Positions 27,957 to 35,071 of a DNA stretch of 35,071 nt are shown here, one piece after another. Within the stretch, counting starts at the first letter, position 1. Each line of letters begins with the position of its first letter. This DNA comes from Aquincola sp. (GTDB taxonomy: Bacteria; Pseudomonadota; Gammaproteobacteria; Burkholderiales; Burkholderiaceae_C): the NCBI GenBank assembly GCA_022841885.1, contig JALHQP010000027.1, positions 1-35,071 of the forward strand, in the 5' to 3' direction. Both the position numbers and the translations under genes were made by a program. The notes beneath the pieces were generated by a model. It did not search any database, was not told the DNA's origin, and saw only the letters and a program-made list of their open reading frames with translations.

Positions 27957-28175
27957 TCAGTGCCGCGTGAGGTCGGCGCGGGGTTGCACCGCCGGCTGCG
28001 TGTAGTCGCGCCCGATCAGGCTGCGCGCGAACAGGTAGTTGCAGCGCGCTCGCTCGCTGAGCCCATCGAGGTTGACCCGGCCCTGCGCATCGCACGGGAA
28101 GGCGAGACCGCGCCCTTCCATGAAGAGCGAGCGGAAGCACAGTTCGAAGCCGGATTGCGGAGCGGTGGCGTTCAT
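27957..28175 (-). CDS. Small conserved-looking protein of unknown function (72 residues)
   Basis: The frame encodes 72 residues including FELCFRSLFMEGRGLAFPCD, VNLDGLSERARCNYLFARSL and IGRDYTQPAVQ. I recall closely similar small proteins in Burkholderia and Ralstonia, usually unnamed. The start is well supported: ATG at 28175 with AGGAGG 6 bases upstream. There is no signal peptide or membrane segment; two to three cysteines are present. It lies between a Coq4-like gene (116 bases upstream) and DUF1127 (12 bases downstream), all on the minus strand. No function can be proposed. Confidence 0.75.
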   Translation of the reverse strand: MNATAPQSGFELCFRSLFMEGRGLAFPCDAQGRVNLDGLSERARCNYLFARSLIGRDYTQPAVQPRADLTRH

Positions 28176-28264
28176 GCGGAACCTCCTGGGCGACACCGAG
28201 CCTGTGGCTCGACGGTCCCATTTCGCCAGGGACGCGTTGCGCCGCGGTTTCGCCAGCCGCGCAC

Positions 28265-28284
28265 GCGGTTTCGCTTGAAACCGC
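28265..28284. repeat. Hairpin-forming inverted repeat downstream of the Coq4-like gene
   Basis: GCGGTTTC and GAAACCGC (8 bases each) enclose a four-base loop GCTT. The same GCGGTTTCGC string also occurs as a direct repeat at 28244-28253. It sits just after the Coq4-like stop (28292) on the minus strand. There is no T run after it, so it may stabilise an mRNA end rather than terminate. Confidence 0.5.
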
Positions 28285-28291
28285 CGGTGGC

Positions 28292-29248
28292 TCAACGCGC
28301 AGCCAGCGCCGGCAGCTTGGGCAGCAGCGCGATGCGCGAACGCGCCTCGTCGATCGGCAAGGACATCAGCGGCCAGAAGTCCCACTGGTGCGTCATGTCG
28401 ACGCGGCACTGCGCGCCGCGGTGGATCGCCCACAGCACCTTGACCGGATCGAAGTGGCCGGTCTCGGGTGGCGCGTCGGGCGTGATCTTCACGCCGTGAT
28501 GGAATTGCAGCAGCACGAACTGCACGAAGAAGAAGCCGTCATCGCGCCGGTTGCCGGCCTGGAAGCTGCCCTGCTGGATCTCTCCCTCGCCGGTGGCCGC
28601 ATGGCCGGCCAGCACATGCGCCACGTCGTGGTAGGCCACCGGCGCCGGGATGCCCGCGGGCTCGCCCGGGAAGGTGAAGCCCACCGTCGTCATGTGCTTC
28701 CAGTACTCGCGCCCCAGCGTGCCCTCGGGCAGCAGGCCCAGGCGCTTGAAGCGCCAGGTCTGGTCTTTGTTGACGGTGAGCCTGAGGAACATCGCACCGG
28801 CGAAGCGCAGCACGCCCTGCACCCCCTCGGCCGCGTAGGCCTCTCCGAACAGCGAACGCAGCGCGCGCCCGAAGGCGCGCCGGCGCACGGTGCGCAGGCG
28901 GCCGCGACGCAACGCGTCGATGACCTGGATCACCGGATCGTGCGTGCGCAGCTGCAGCACCAGGTCCTGCAGGTAGGCGAAGGTATCGGGCGCCACCGGG
29001 CGCTCGAGCAGCACGGCCATCGCTGCCAGCTGTAGCAGTCGCTTGCGCGCATGCGCGTCGGCGATGCGCACCGCCGGCGCGGGCAGCGGCAGCGGGTCGT
29101 CCACCGGCAGCGCGAAACCGGTGATGCGCGCATAAGTGTCGAGGAAGCTGCGCTGGCGCGCGTCGAGCGGCCCCACGGTCGACAGCGCGGTGCGCAGCAC
29201 GCGAAACACGGTGGGCAGCTCGTTGACGGGAAAGACGTCGATGTCCAT
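28292..29248 (-). CDS. Coq4-like protein with HDxxHx11E motif
   Basis: A 318-residue soluble protein. It has a perfect Coq4 metal motif: His 207, Asp 208, His 211 and Glu 223 in YHDVAHVLAG...GEIQQGSF, preceded by GREYWKHMTTVGF and followed by GFFFVQFVLLQFHHGVKI. Coq4 is a zinc-binding scaffold/enzyme of ubiquinone biosynthesis. The protein is longer than eukaryotic Coq4 by an N-terminal helical region of roughly 150 residues. The ATG at 29248 is chosen over an earlier in-frame codon at 29269 because AAAGGA lies at proper distance. It begins 17 bases after the TolC-type gene, so it appears to be in the efflux operon. Whether it works in quinone synthesis is unknown. Confidence 0.75.
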   Translation of the reverse strand: MDIDVFPVNELPTVFRVLRTALSTVGPLDARQRSFLDTYARITGFALPVDDPLPLPAPAVRIADAHARKRLLQLAAMAVLLERPVAPDTFAYLQDLVLQLRTHDPVIQVIDALRRGRLRTVRRRAFGRALRSLFGEAYAAEGVQGVLRFAGAMFLRLTVNKDQTWRFKRLGLLPEGTLGREYWKHMTTVGFTFPGEPAGIPAPVAYHDVAHVLAGHAATGEGEIQQGSFQAGNRRDDGFFFVQFVLLQFHHGVKITPDAPPETGHFDPVKVLWAIHRGAQCRVDMTHQWDFWPLMSLPIDEARSRIALLPKLPALAAR

Positions 29249-29265
29249 GACAGGTCCTTTGGAAC

Positions 29266-30621
29266 TCAACGGGAGAGGTAGGTGTTGAGCGCGCGCAGGT
29301 CGCCTTCGGCCAGCGCGCCCGCCAACGCGGCGAGGCGCACACGCCCGAGCAGGTAGTCGTGGCGCGCCTGCGCGAGCTCGAGCTGGGTCGTGAACAGGCG
29401 CTGCCGCACGTCGAGCACGTCGAGCTCGGTGCGCGTGCCCACGTCGCGGCCGAGCAGCGTGGCCTCGAGCGCGGTGGCGGCCGAGCGCGCCGACTGTTCG
29501 AGCGAAGCGACGCGCGACACCCCGGTCTTCACGGACAGGTAGGCGTCGTGCGACTGCAAGCGCGCATCGCGCTTGGCCGCCACCAGCTCCTGCTCGGCCT
29601 GGCCGCGCTTGGCGATCGACTCGCGCTCCTTCGACTGGATCGCGCCGCCGGCATACAGCGGTACGTTGAACTGCAGGCCCACGGCGGCGCTGCGTCGCCC
29701 GTCGGGTGCGGTCAGCGCCGAAAGGCCGCCGGACTGCCCCCTGTGGCTCACGCTGGCCACCAGGTCGAGCGTGGGCCGGCTCGACAGACGGTACTTGTCG
29801 ATCTCGGCGCTGGCGATCGCCAACTCGTGCTGCTTGGACAGCACCCGCGTGTTGCCGGCCGCCGCCTGCGACTGCCAGGCCGCGGCGCTGTCGGGCTGTG
29901 GCGGCTGCGGTGCGAAGTCGGCGCGCAGCGCCGCCAGGCCCTCTGCCTTCGCGCCAGTCAGTTCTTCGAACTGGGCCTGGCGCAGCGCGAGCGTGCTCTG
30001 GGCCGATACCTCACGCGTGACCACGCTGTCGTAGCGCGCCTGCGCCTCCTGCAGGTCGGTGATGCGGCCACGGCCGACCTCGAAGCGCGCCTGCGCACGG
30101 TCGCGCTGCATCGCCAGCGCGGCCTTCTCGGCCCGTGCGACCCGCAGGCTCTCGTCGGCCAGCAGCACGTGGAAGTAGGCTTCGGCCACGCGCTGCATCA
30201 GATGCTGCTGCGCGTCGCGGTGGCGCAGCTCGGCCAGTTCGGTCTGCTGCTCGAGCTGCCGCTTGTCGGCGCGTGCCTTGGCGTCGAGGATCGGCTGCTT
30301 CATCTCGATCGCCAGTTCGTGCATGCGGCCGGAGCTGTTGGGCTCGATCACGCCGGCCAGCGCTGGCGGCAGGTCGGTGGACGACGAGCGGTCGGACAGA
30401 TGCGTCAGGCTGGCTGCGAGCTGCACCTGCGGCCGCAACAGCGCACGGCCCTGCACCGCCTTCTCGCGCCCGGCACGCAGCGCCTCGGCCGCGGCGGCGA
30501 TGGTCGGGTCGTGGGCGGCGGCCTGGGTGTAGGCGCCCATCAGGTCGAGCGCCCAGCCGGGAGCGGCGTGCAGCGCGAACGCGGCCGCCGCCAGTGCCTT
30601 GAGCACGGGGGTTCTGTTCAT
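29266..30621 (-). CDS. TolC-family outer-membrane efflux channel
   Basis: A 451-residue TolC-type protein, with a signal peptide (residues 1-25, ending GWALD region) and the start LMGAYTQAAAHDPTIAAAAE typical of TolC. The two structural repeats of long helices are evident (RVAEAYFHVLLADESLRVAR and YLSVKTGVSRVASLEQSAR), with the strand motif VGLQFNVPLYAGGAIQSK. It should form the outer-membrane duct for the RND pump encoded directly upstream (11 bases away). The ATG at 30621 has AAGGA 7 bases upstream. Confidence 0.93.
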   Translation of the reverse strand: MNRTPVLKALAAAAFALHAAPGWALDLMGAYTQAAAHDPTIAAAAEALRAGREKAVQGRALLRPQVQLAASLTHLSDRSSSTDLPPALAGVIEPNSSGRMHELAIEMKQPILDAKARADKRQLEQQTELAELRHRDAQQHLMQRVAEAYFHVLLADESLRVARAEKAALAMQRDRAQARFEVGRGRITDLQEAQARYDSVVTREVSAQSTLALRQAQFEELTGAKAEGLAALRADFAPQPPQPDSAAAWQSQAAAGNTRVLSKQHELAIASAEIDKYRLSSRPTLDLVASVSHRGQSGGLSALTAPDGRRSAAVGLQFNVPLYAGGAIQSKERESIAKRGQAEQELVAAKRDARLQSHDAYLSVKTGVSRVASLEQSARSAATALEATLLGRDVGTRTELDVLDVRQRLFTTQLELAQARHDYLLGRVRLAALAGALAEGDLRALNTYLSR

Positions 30622-30632
30622 CGTGGAGTCCT

Positions 30633-33600
30633 TCAGGCCGCCGCAGGCGGCCGTTGCGCGCCGTACCAGCTCGCGTAGAGGGCTGGCAGGAAGATCAGCG
30701 TGAGCAGCGTCGCGACGAACAGGCCGCCCATGATGGCCCAGGCCATCGGGCCCCAGAACACCGAACCGGTGAGCGGGATCATCGCCAGGAGGGCCGCCAG
30801 CGCGGTCAGCACGATCGGGCGCAGGCGCCGCACGGCCGACTCGACGATCGCGGTCCAAAGCGGCGCGCCGCCCTGCACGTCGTGATCGATCTGCACTACC
30901 AGGATCACCGAGTTGCGGATGATCATGCCGGCCAGCGCGATCACGCCGAGCATCGCGACGAAGCCGAAGGGGATGCGGAAGAGGGCCATCACCAGCGACA
31001 CGCCGATCAGGCCGAGCGGCGCGGTCAGCAGCACCAGGGCCATCTTCTTCATGTCCTGCAGCTGCAGCATCAGCAGCACCAGGATCGCAACGATTGCCAG
31101 CGGCATCACCGCCATGATCGAGGCCTGTGCCTTGGCGCTGGACTCCTGTGCGCCGCCGAGCTCGATGCCGTAGCCGAGCGGCAGCGTCGCCGCCAGCGCG
31201 TCGACCTGCGGCTTGACGGCACTCGTCACATCAGGCGCCTCGGCGCCCTCGACGTCGGCACGCACCGTCAGCGTGGGTACGCGGTTGCGCCGCCACAGCA
31301 CGCTGTCCTCGCTGTCGAGCTCGAGCCGTGCCACTTGGGACACCGGCACGAACTTGCCGTTGCGCAGGTAGATCTTGGCGTCCTTCAGGTTATTGAGGTC
31401 GCTGCGCTCGGGTTCGACCAGGCGCGCCACCACGTCCAGGCCGTCGTCGCCCTCGCGGTACTGCGTGATCGTGGTGCCCGACAGCGAGCCCTGCAGTGCC
31501 GTCTGGATCTCGCGCGAACTGATGCCCAGCGCGCGCGCCTTGTCCTGGTCGACCTCGACCTTCAGGCGCTTCAGGCGCTCGCCCCAGTCCTGGTTGACGC
31601 GGCGGATGTGCGTGTTCTCGCGCAGGATCGTCGACACCTCGTCGGCCACCGCCTGCACCTTGGCGTTGTCCGGCCCGAAGACGCGGAACTGCACCGGGTA
31701 GCCGACCGGCGGCCCATTCTCGAGCCGGTTGACACGGCCACGCACGAACGGGAAGTCGTTCTCGAACAGCGCCTGGAGCTTGGCCAGCACGCGCTCGCGC
31801 GCTTCGCCACCCTGGGTCATGACCATCATCTCGCCCAGGTTCAGGTTGGGCGTCTGCACGTCCAGCGGCAGGTAGAAGCGCGGACTACCGCTGCCGACGT
31901 AGCTCGTCACCGCGACCACGTCGGAGTCGCCCTTGAGCCGGGCCTCCAGCGCCTGCACCTCGCGGTGGCTGGCTTCGAAGGTGGCGGCCTGCGGCATCCA
32001 CAGGTCGACCATCAGCTCGGGCCGGTCGGAGGCCGGGAAGAACTGCTGCGGCACGACACGGAACAGCGCCACCGAGCCGATAAAGGCCGCGACGGTGACG
32101 CCGATCACGAGCTTGCGCTGCACCAGGCAGGCATCGACGAAACGGCGGAAGCGCGCGTAGAAGCCGCGGGCATACACCGCGTCCTCGTCGTGGCTCGCGT
32201 GGGGGTCTTCCTTCAGCAGCTTGAAGCCGATGTAGGGCGTGAAGATCACCGCGACGACCCAGGACAGCATCAGCGAGATGCCGACCACCTGGAACAGCGA
32301 GAATACATACTCGCCCGAGCCCGACTTGGCGAAGCCCACCGGCAGGAAGCCGGCAGCGGTGATCAGTGTGCCGGTCAGCATCGGGAACGCGGTCGCGGTG
32401 TAGGCGTAGGTCGCGGCGCGGAACTTGTCCCACCCCTGCTCGAGCTTCAGGGCCATCATCTCGACCGCGATGATCGCGTCGTCGACCAGCAGGCCGAGCG
32501 AGATGATCAGCGCGCCGAGCGAGATGCGCTGCAGCTCGATGCCGAGGAAGTACATCGCGAGGAAGGTCAGTGCCAGCACCAGCGGGATGCACAGCGCGAC
32601 CACCAGGCCGGTGCGCAGGCCCAGCGAGAGGAAGCTGACCGCCAGCACGATGACCACCGCCTCGGCCAGGCTTCGCTTGAACTCGTTGACCGAGGCCTTG
32701 ACCACCTTGGGCTGGTCGGACACGGCGTGGATCTGCACGCCCACCGGCAGGTTCTTCTGCACCTGCGCCACAGTGGCCGTGAGCTGTTCGCCGAGGCGGA
32801 TCACGTCGCCGCCCTTGCGCATGCTGACCGCCAGGCCGAGCGCGGGTTCGCCGTTGAAGCGCATCTTCATCGTCGCCGGTTCGATCACGCCGCGCTTGAC
32901 CTCGGCGATGTCGCCGAGACGGAAGCTGCGTTCGCCGGCACGGATGCCGATGTTGCGGATCGCCTCCACCGAGTCGAACTCGCCGCTGACCGCCAGCCGC
33001 ACCTGCTCGGTGGTCGTCAGCACCGTGCCGGCGGCGGCCACGGTGTTGGTCGAGGCCAGTGTCGAATGGATCAGCTGCGGGTCGATGCCCAGCGACGCCA
33101 GCTTGGCGTTGCTGGCCTCGATGTAGATCTTCTCGTCCTGCGCGCCGACCAGCTCGACCTTGTTGACGTCGGCCACGCGCAGGAACTGGTTGCGCGCGGC
33201 GTCGGCGAACTCGCGCAGGTCGGCAGCGCCGAAACCGTCGCCGGTGATTGCATACAGGTTGCCGAAGGTGTCGCCGAATTCGTCATTGAAGAACGGGCCT
33301 TTCACCCCCTGCGGCAGGGTGTGCTGGATGTCCCCGAGCTTCTTGCGCACCTGGTACCAGACCTGCGGCACCGCAGCGGGCGCCGTGTCCTCGCGCAGCG
33401 AGATCGTGATCTGCGTGACGCCCGGCTTGGCGTAGCTGGTCATGTAGTCGATCTCTGCCACTTCCTGCAGCTTCTTCTCGAGCTTGTCGGTCACCTGCTC
33501 GGTCATCTGCTGCGCCGAACTGCCGGGCCAGTGCGCCTGCACCAGCATCGCCTTGACGGTGAACTCGGGGTCCTCCTTCTGGCCCAGGCGGGTGTAGGAC

Positions 33601-33689
33601 AGCACGCCCGCCACCGACAGCAGCAGCAGCAGGAACAACACCATCTGCGGGTGCTTGAGCGCCCACTCGGACAGGTTGATCGACTTCAT
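30633..33689 (-). CDS. RND-family efflux pump permease
   Basis: A 1018-residue inner-membrane proton/drug antiporter of the AcrB/MexK type, full length. The N-terminus has a membrane helix (MVLFLLLLLSVAGVLSYTRLG) leading to the periplasmic porter domain. The proton-relay aspartates occur in SLGLLVDDAIIAVEMMALK in the fourth helix, and the typical GFLPVGFAKSGSGEY and VILVVQIDHDVQGG regions follow. Substrates cannot be deduced. The ATG at 33689 overlaps the adaptor stop by four bases (ATGA). A TolC-type gene follows 11 bases later, giving a complete tripartite pump. Confidence 0.95.
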   Translation of the reverse strand: MKSINLSEWALKHPQMVLFLLLLLSVAGVLSYTRLGQKEDPEFTVKAMLVQAHWPGSSAQQMTEQVTDKLEKKLQEVAEIDYMTSYAKPGVTQITISLREDTAPAAVPQVWYQVRKKLGDIQHTLPQGVKGPFFNDEFGDTFGNLYAITGDGFGAADLREFADAARNQFLRVADVNKVELVGAQDEKIYIEASNAKLASLGIDPQLIHSTLASTNTVAAAGTVLTTTEQVRLAVSGEFDSVEAIRNIGIRAGERSFRLGDIAEVKRGVIEPATMKMRFNGEPALGLAVSMRKGGDVIRLGEQLTATVAQVQKNLPVGVQIHAVSDQPKVVKASVNEFKRSLAEAVVIVLAVSFLSLGLRTGLVVALCIPLVLALTFLAMYFLGIELQRISLGALIISLGLLVDDAIIAVEMMALKLEQGWDKFRAATYAYTATAFPMLTGTLITAAGFLPVGFAKSGSGEYVFSLFQVVGISLMLSWVVAVIFTPYIGFKLLKEDPHASHDEDAVYARGFYARFRRFVDACLVQRKLVIGVTVAAFIGSVALFRVVPQQFFPASDRPELMVDLWMPQAATFEASHREVQALEARLKGDSDVVAVTSYVGSGSPRFYLPLDVQTPNLNLGEMMVMTQGGEARERVLAKLQALFENDFPFVRGRVNRLENGPPVGYPVQFRVFGPDNAKVQAVADEVSTILRENTHIRRVNQDWGERLKRLKVEVDQDKARALGISSREIQTALQGSLSGTTITQYREGDDGLDVVARLVEPERSDLNNLKDAKIYLRNGKFVPVSQVARLELDSEDSVLWRRNRVPTLTVRADVEGAEAPDVTSAVKPQVDALAATLPLGYGIELGGAQESSAKAQASIMAVMPLAIVAILVLLMLQLQDMKKMALVLLTAPLGLIGVSLVMALFRIPFGFVAMLGVIALAGMIIRNSVILVVQIDHDVQGGAPLWTAIVESAVRRLRPIVLTALAALLAMIPLTGSVFWGPMAWAIMGGLFVATLLTLIFLPALYASWYGAQRPPAAA

Positions 33690-34801
33690 GGCTGATGCGC
33701 CTTGCTCGACTTGTTCGAGGCCAGCGCGAGCGGATCGGCCGGCTTGACCTTCTGCCCGGCGTAGAGCATGTGCACGCCGGCGGTGACCACCGTCTCGCCG
33801 CCGGCCAGGCCACTGGCGATCAGCACGCTGTCGTCCTGCGCGCTGCCGAGCGTGACGGCGCGCGCGGCCACCTGCGAAGTCTTGGCGTCGATCACCCACA
33901 CCTGCGGCTGCCCGCCCCGGTCGTGGATCGCGGTCAGCGGCAGGCGGATCGCCGACTGCCCGTCGACGTCGGCCGCGAACACCGACGCCGTCATGCCGAG
34001 CATCAGTGCGGCGTCGGCGTCCTTGACCGTGATGCGCGCGGCGTAGGTGCGCGTGACGCTGTCGGTGTCGGGTGCCAGCTCGCGCAGCATGCCGGCATAG
34101 ACCTTGCCGCGCCGCGCCCAGGCCGAGACCTGCAGCGACTTGGCGCGTCGCAGCTCGTCGACGCGCGACTCGGGAATGCTGATCAGCACCTCGCGCTCGC
34201 CGTCGGCGGCCACGGTCACGACGGCCTGGCCGGGCGACACCACCTGGCCCGCCTCGGCGCCGATCGCGGTGACAACGCCGTCGCGGTCGGCCACCAGCGT
34301 GGTGTAGCCGCGCTGGTTGACTTTGATCGACTGCTGCGCCAGCGCAGCCTTCAACTGCGACTCGGACTGCTGCAGCGCCAGTCGCTGCTGGTCCAGCTCG
34401 GCCTGCGACGCGAACTGGCGCGCCAGCAACTGCTCGGTGCGCTGCAGGTCGACGCGGTTCTGCGCCACGCGGCTCCTTGCAGCTTCGACATCGGCCACCG
34501 CGGCCACCAGGTGCAGCGACTCCTGCGCCGGGTCCAGGCGCATCAGCACCTGGCCGCGCTTGACGCGGCTGCCTACGTCGACCAGGCGCGCGACGACGCG
34601 GCCCGAGGTCTCGAAGCCGAGCTTGCTCTCTTGGCGCGCGCGTACCTCGCCCGAATAGCTGGCACCGACCGTGCCGCGGCTCTCGCCGACGACCAGGCTG
34701 CGCACCGGGCGGATGTCCTCGTTGGCCGGCTTCGGCGCGGGCCCACAGGCCGTGGCGAGCAGGCTGGCACCCAGCAGGACGCCCAGGGTGAAACGTGGCA
34801 T
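33686..34801 (-). CDS. RND efflux periplasmic adaptor lipoprotein
   Basis: A 371-residue membrane-fusion protein. The N-terminus is a lipoprotein signal, MPRFTLGVLLGASLLATAC, with Cys 19 as the lipid-attachment residue. Then come the barrel-sandwich start (RARQESKLGFETSGRVVARL), a coiled-coil hairpin (AVADVEAARSRVAQNRVDLQ onwards), the second lipoyl half (LVADRDGVVTAIGAEAGQVV) and the beta-barrel domain. It bridges the RND pump and outer-membrane channel. The ATG has AGGAGG 5 bases upstream; that ribosome site overlaps the end of the preceding Q-rich gene. Confidence 0.94.
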   Translation of the reverse strand: MPRFTLGVLLGASLLATACGPAPKPANEDIRPVRSLVVGESRGTVGASYSGEVRARQESKLGFETSGRVVARLVDVGSRVKRGQVLMRLDPAQESLHLVAAVADVEAARSRVAQNRVDLQRTEQLLARQFASQAELDQQRLALQQSESQLKAALAQQSIKVNQRGYTTLVADRDGVVTAIGAEAGQVVSPGQAVVTVAADGEREVLISIPESRVDELRRAKSLQVSAWARRGKVYAGMLRELAPDTDSVTRTYAARITVKDADAALMLGMTASVFAADVDGQSAIRLPLTAIHDRGGQPQVWVIDAKTSQVAARAVTLGSAQDDSVLIASGLAGGETVVTAGVHMLYAGQKVKPADPLALASNKSSKAHQP

Positions 34802-34810
34802 GGGGGCCTC

Positions 34811-35071
34811 CTACTTGACGACGTAGCCGCGCGCTTCGAGGCAGGCCGCGAAGCCGCGATCGAAGGTCGAGCGCTGCTGTGCGCGCGCCTGCTGCTGTTG
34901 GGCAAGCTGGGCCTGTTGCTGTGCCAGCTGCTGTTGCTGCTGCGCCTGCGCACCCTGCTGCTGTTGCTGCTGCTTCATGCGCTCGCGCATCGCCGCGCCG
35001 AGCACGCCGACGGCGGCGCCCTTGCCGGCGTCGCGGTCGGCCAGCTCGGCCACCGCGGCGCCGCCGGCCGC
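34811..35071 (-). CDS. Q-rich glycine-zipper-like protein, C-terminal part (partial)
   Basis: An open frame runs from the window edge to a TAG at 34811 (86 residues visible); the start is probably outside the window. The visible part begins with an Ala/Gly segment that looks like the end of a glycine zipper (AAGGAAV... GKGAAVGVLGAAMRER). A low-complexity region of about 35 residues follows, mostly Gln with Ala (KQQQQQQGAQAQQQQQ), and then a conserved-looking end STFDRGFAACLEARGYVVK. YMGG-like glycine-zipper proteins have this sort of FDRGFAACLEARGY tail. It lies just upstream of the adaptor gene (9 bases between stop and ATG). Confidence 0.65.
   Translation of the reverse strand, partial: AAGGAAVAELADRDAGKGAAVGVLGAAMRERMKQQQQQQGAQAQQQQQLAQQQAQLAQQQQARAQQRSTFDRGFAACLEARGYVVK

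Noticed and set aside
28265-28284. Hairpin after the Coq4-like gene as an intrinsic terminator
   Set aside because: The stem is perfect but no T run follows on either strand; it is listed only as an inverted repeat.
30654-33695. A very long plus-strand open frame of about 1000 codons opposite the RND pump gene
   Set aside because: It is exactly antisense to a full-length, strongly conserved RND gene. Its product is a low-complexity His/Arg/Gln mix, and GC-rich DNA readily leaves such frames open.

Overview
The window is a very GC-rich chromosomal segment with dense coding. The proteins (proteobacterial-type GshA of the Burkholderiales style, Bug/TctC solute receptor, DUF1127, oxidative uronate genes, glnK-amtB beside glutathione genes) suggest a betaproteobacterium of the order Burkholderiales, in the Rubrivivax/Leptothrix/Polaromonas neighbourhood. 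The genus is inference. No rRNA, tRNA, CRISPR, IS element or phage gene was recognised, and there is no gene-free stretch longer than about 265 bases.

Layout. (1) 1-2084: the tail of an unidentified helical protein overlaps a HupE/UreJ-type membrane protein with an EF-hand, convergent with a DUF4198 exported protein. (2) 2093-8259: glutathione genes gshB and gshA on the minus strand, separated by a BenE-like transporter, a plus-strand glycine-zipper protein and the potassium transporter kup. (3) 8330-11134: a nitrogen operon, torF-like porin - glnK - amtB, on the minus strand. It has a sigma-54 type promoter, an NtrC-type enhancer site about 124 bases upstream of the predicted start, and a UUCG-loop terminator. 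(4) 11230-12762: comM (YifB-type AAA ATPase).

(5) 12797-27728: about 15 kb devoted to oxidative hexuronate/aldarate catabolism around a FadR-type GntR regulator. To the right (plus strand) lie uronate dehydrogenase, a TRAP transporter (DctP, DctQ, DctM) and a cytosolic SMP-30 lactonase. To the left (minus strand) lie glucarate dehydratase gudD, a Tat-type exported SMP-30 lactonase, an orphan Bug receptor, galactarate dehydratase garD (frameshifted here), a ketodeoxyglucarate aldolase, a glucarate dehydratase paralogue, tartronate semialdehyde reductase and a KDG-type sugar kinase. The inferred route is uronate -> aldarolactone -> aldarate -> 5-keto-4-deoxyglucarate -> pyruvate plus tartronate semialdehyde -> glycerate. 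Near-identical motifs built on GTTGTACGA overlap the -10 of a gudD promoter and the start point of a udh promoter, so one regulator plausibly controls both arms.

(6) 27729-35071: minus-strand block of a Q-rich glycine-zipper protein (cut by the window edge), RND efflux adaptor, RND pump and TolC-type channel, followed by a Coq4-like protein, a 72-residue small protein and a DUF1127 protein. The most notable observations are the paired operators, the sigma-54/NtrC control region, the garD frameshift, and the exported/cytosolic lactonase pair.
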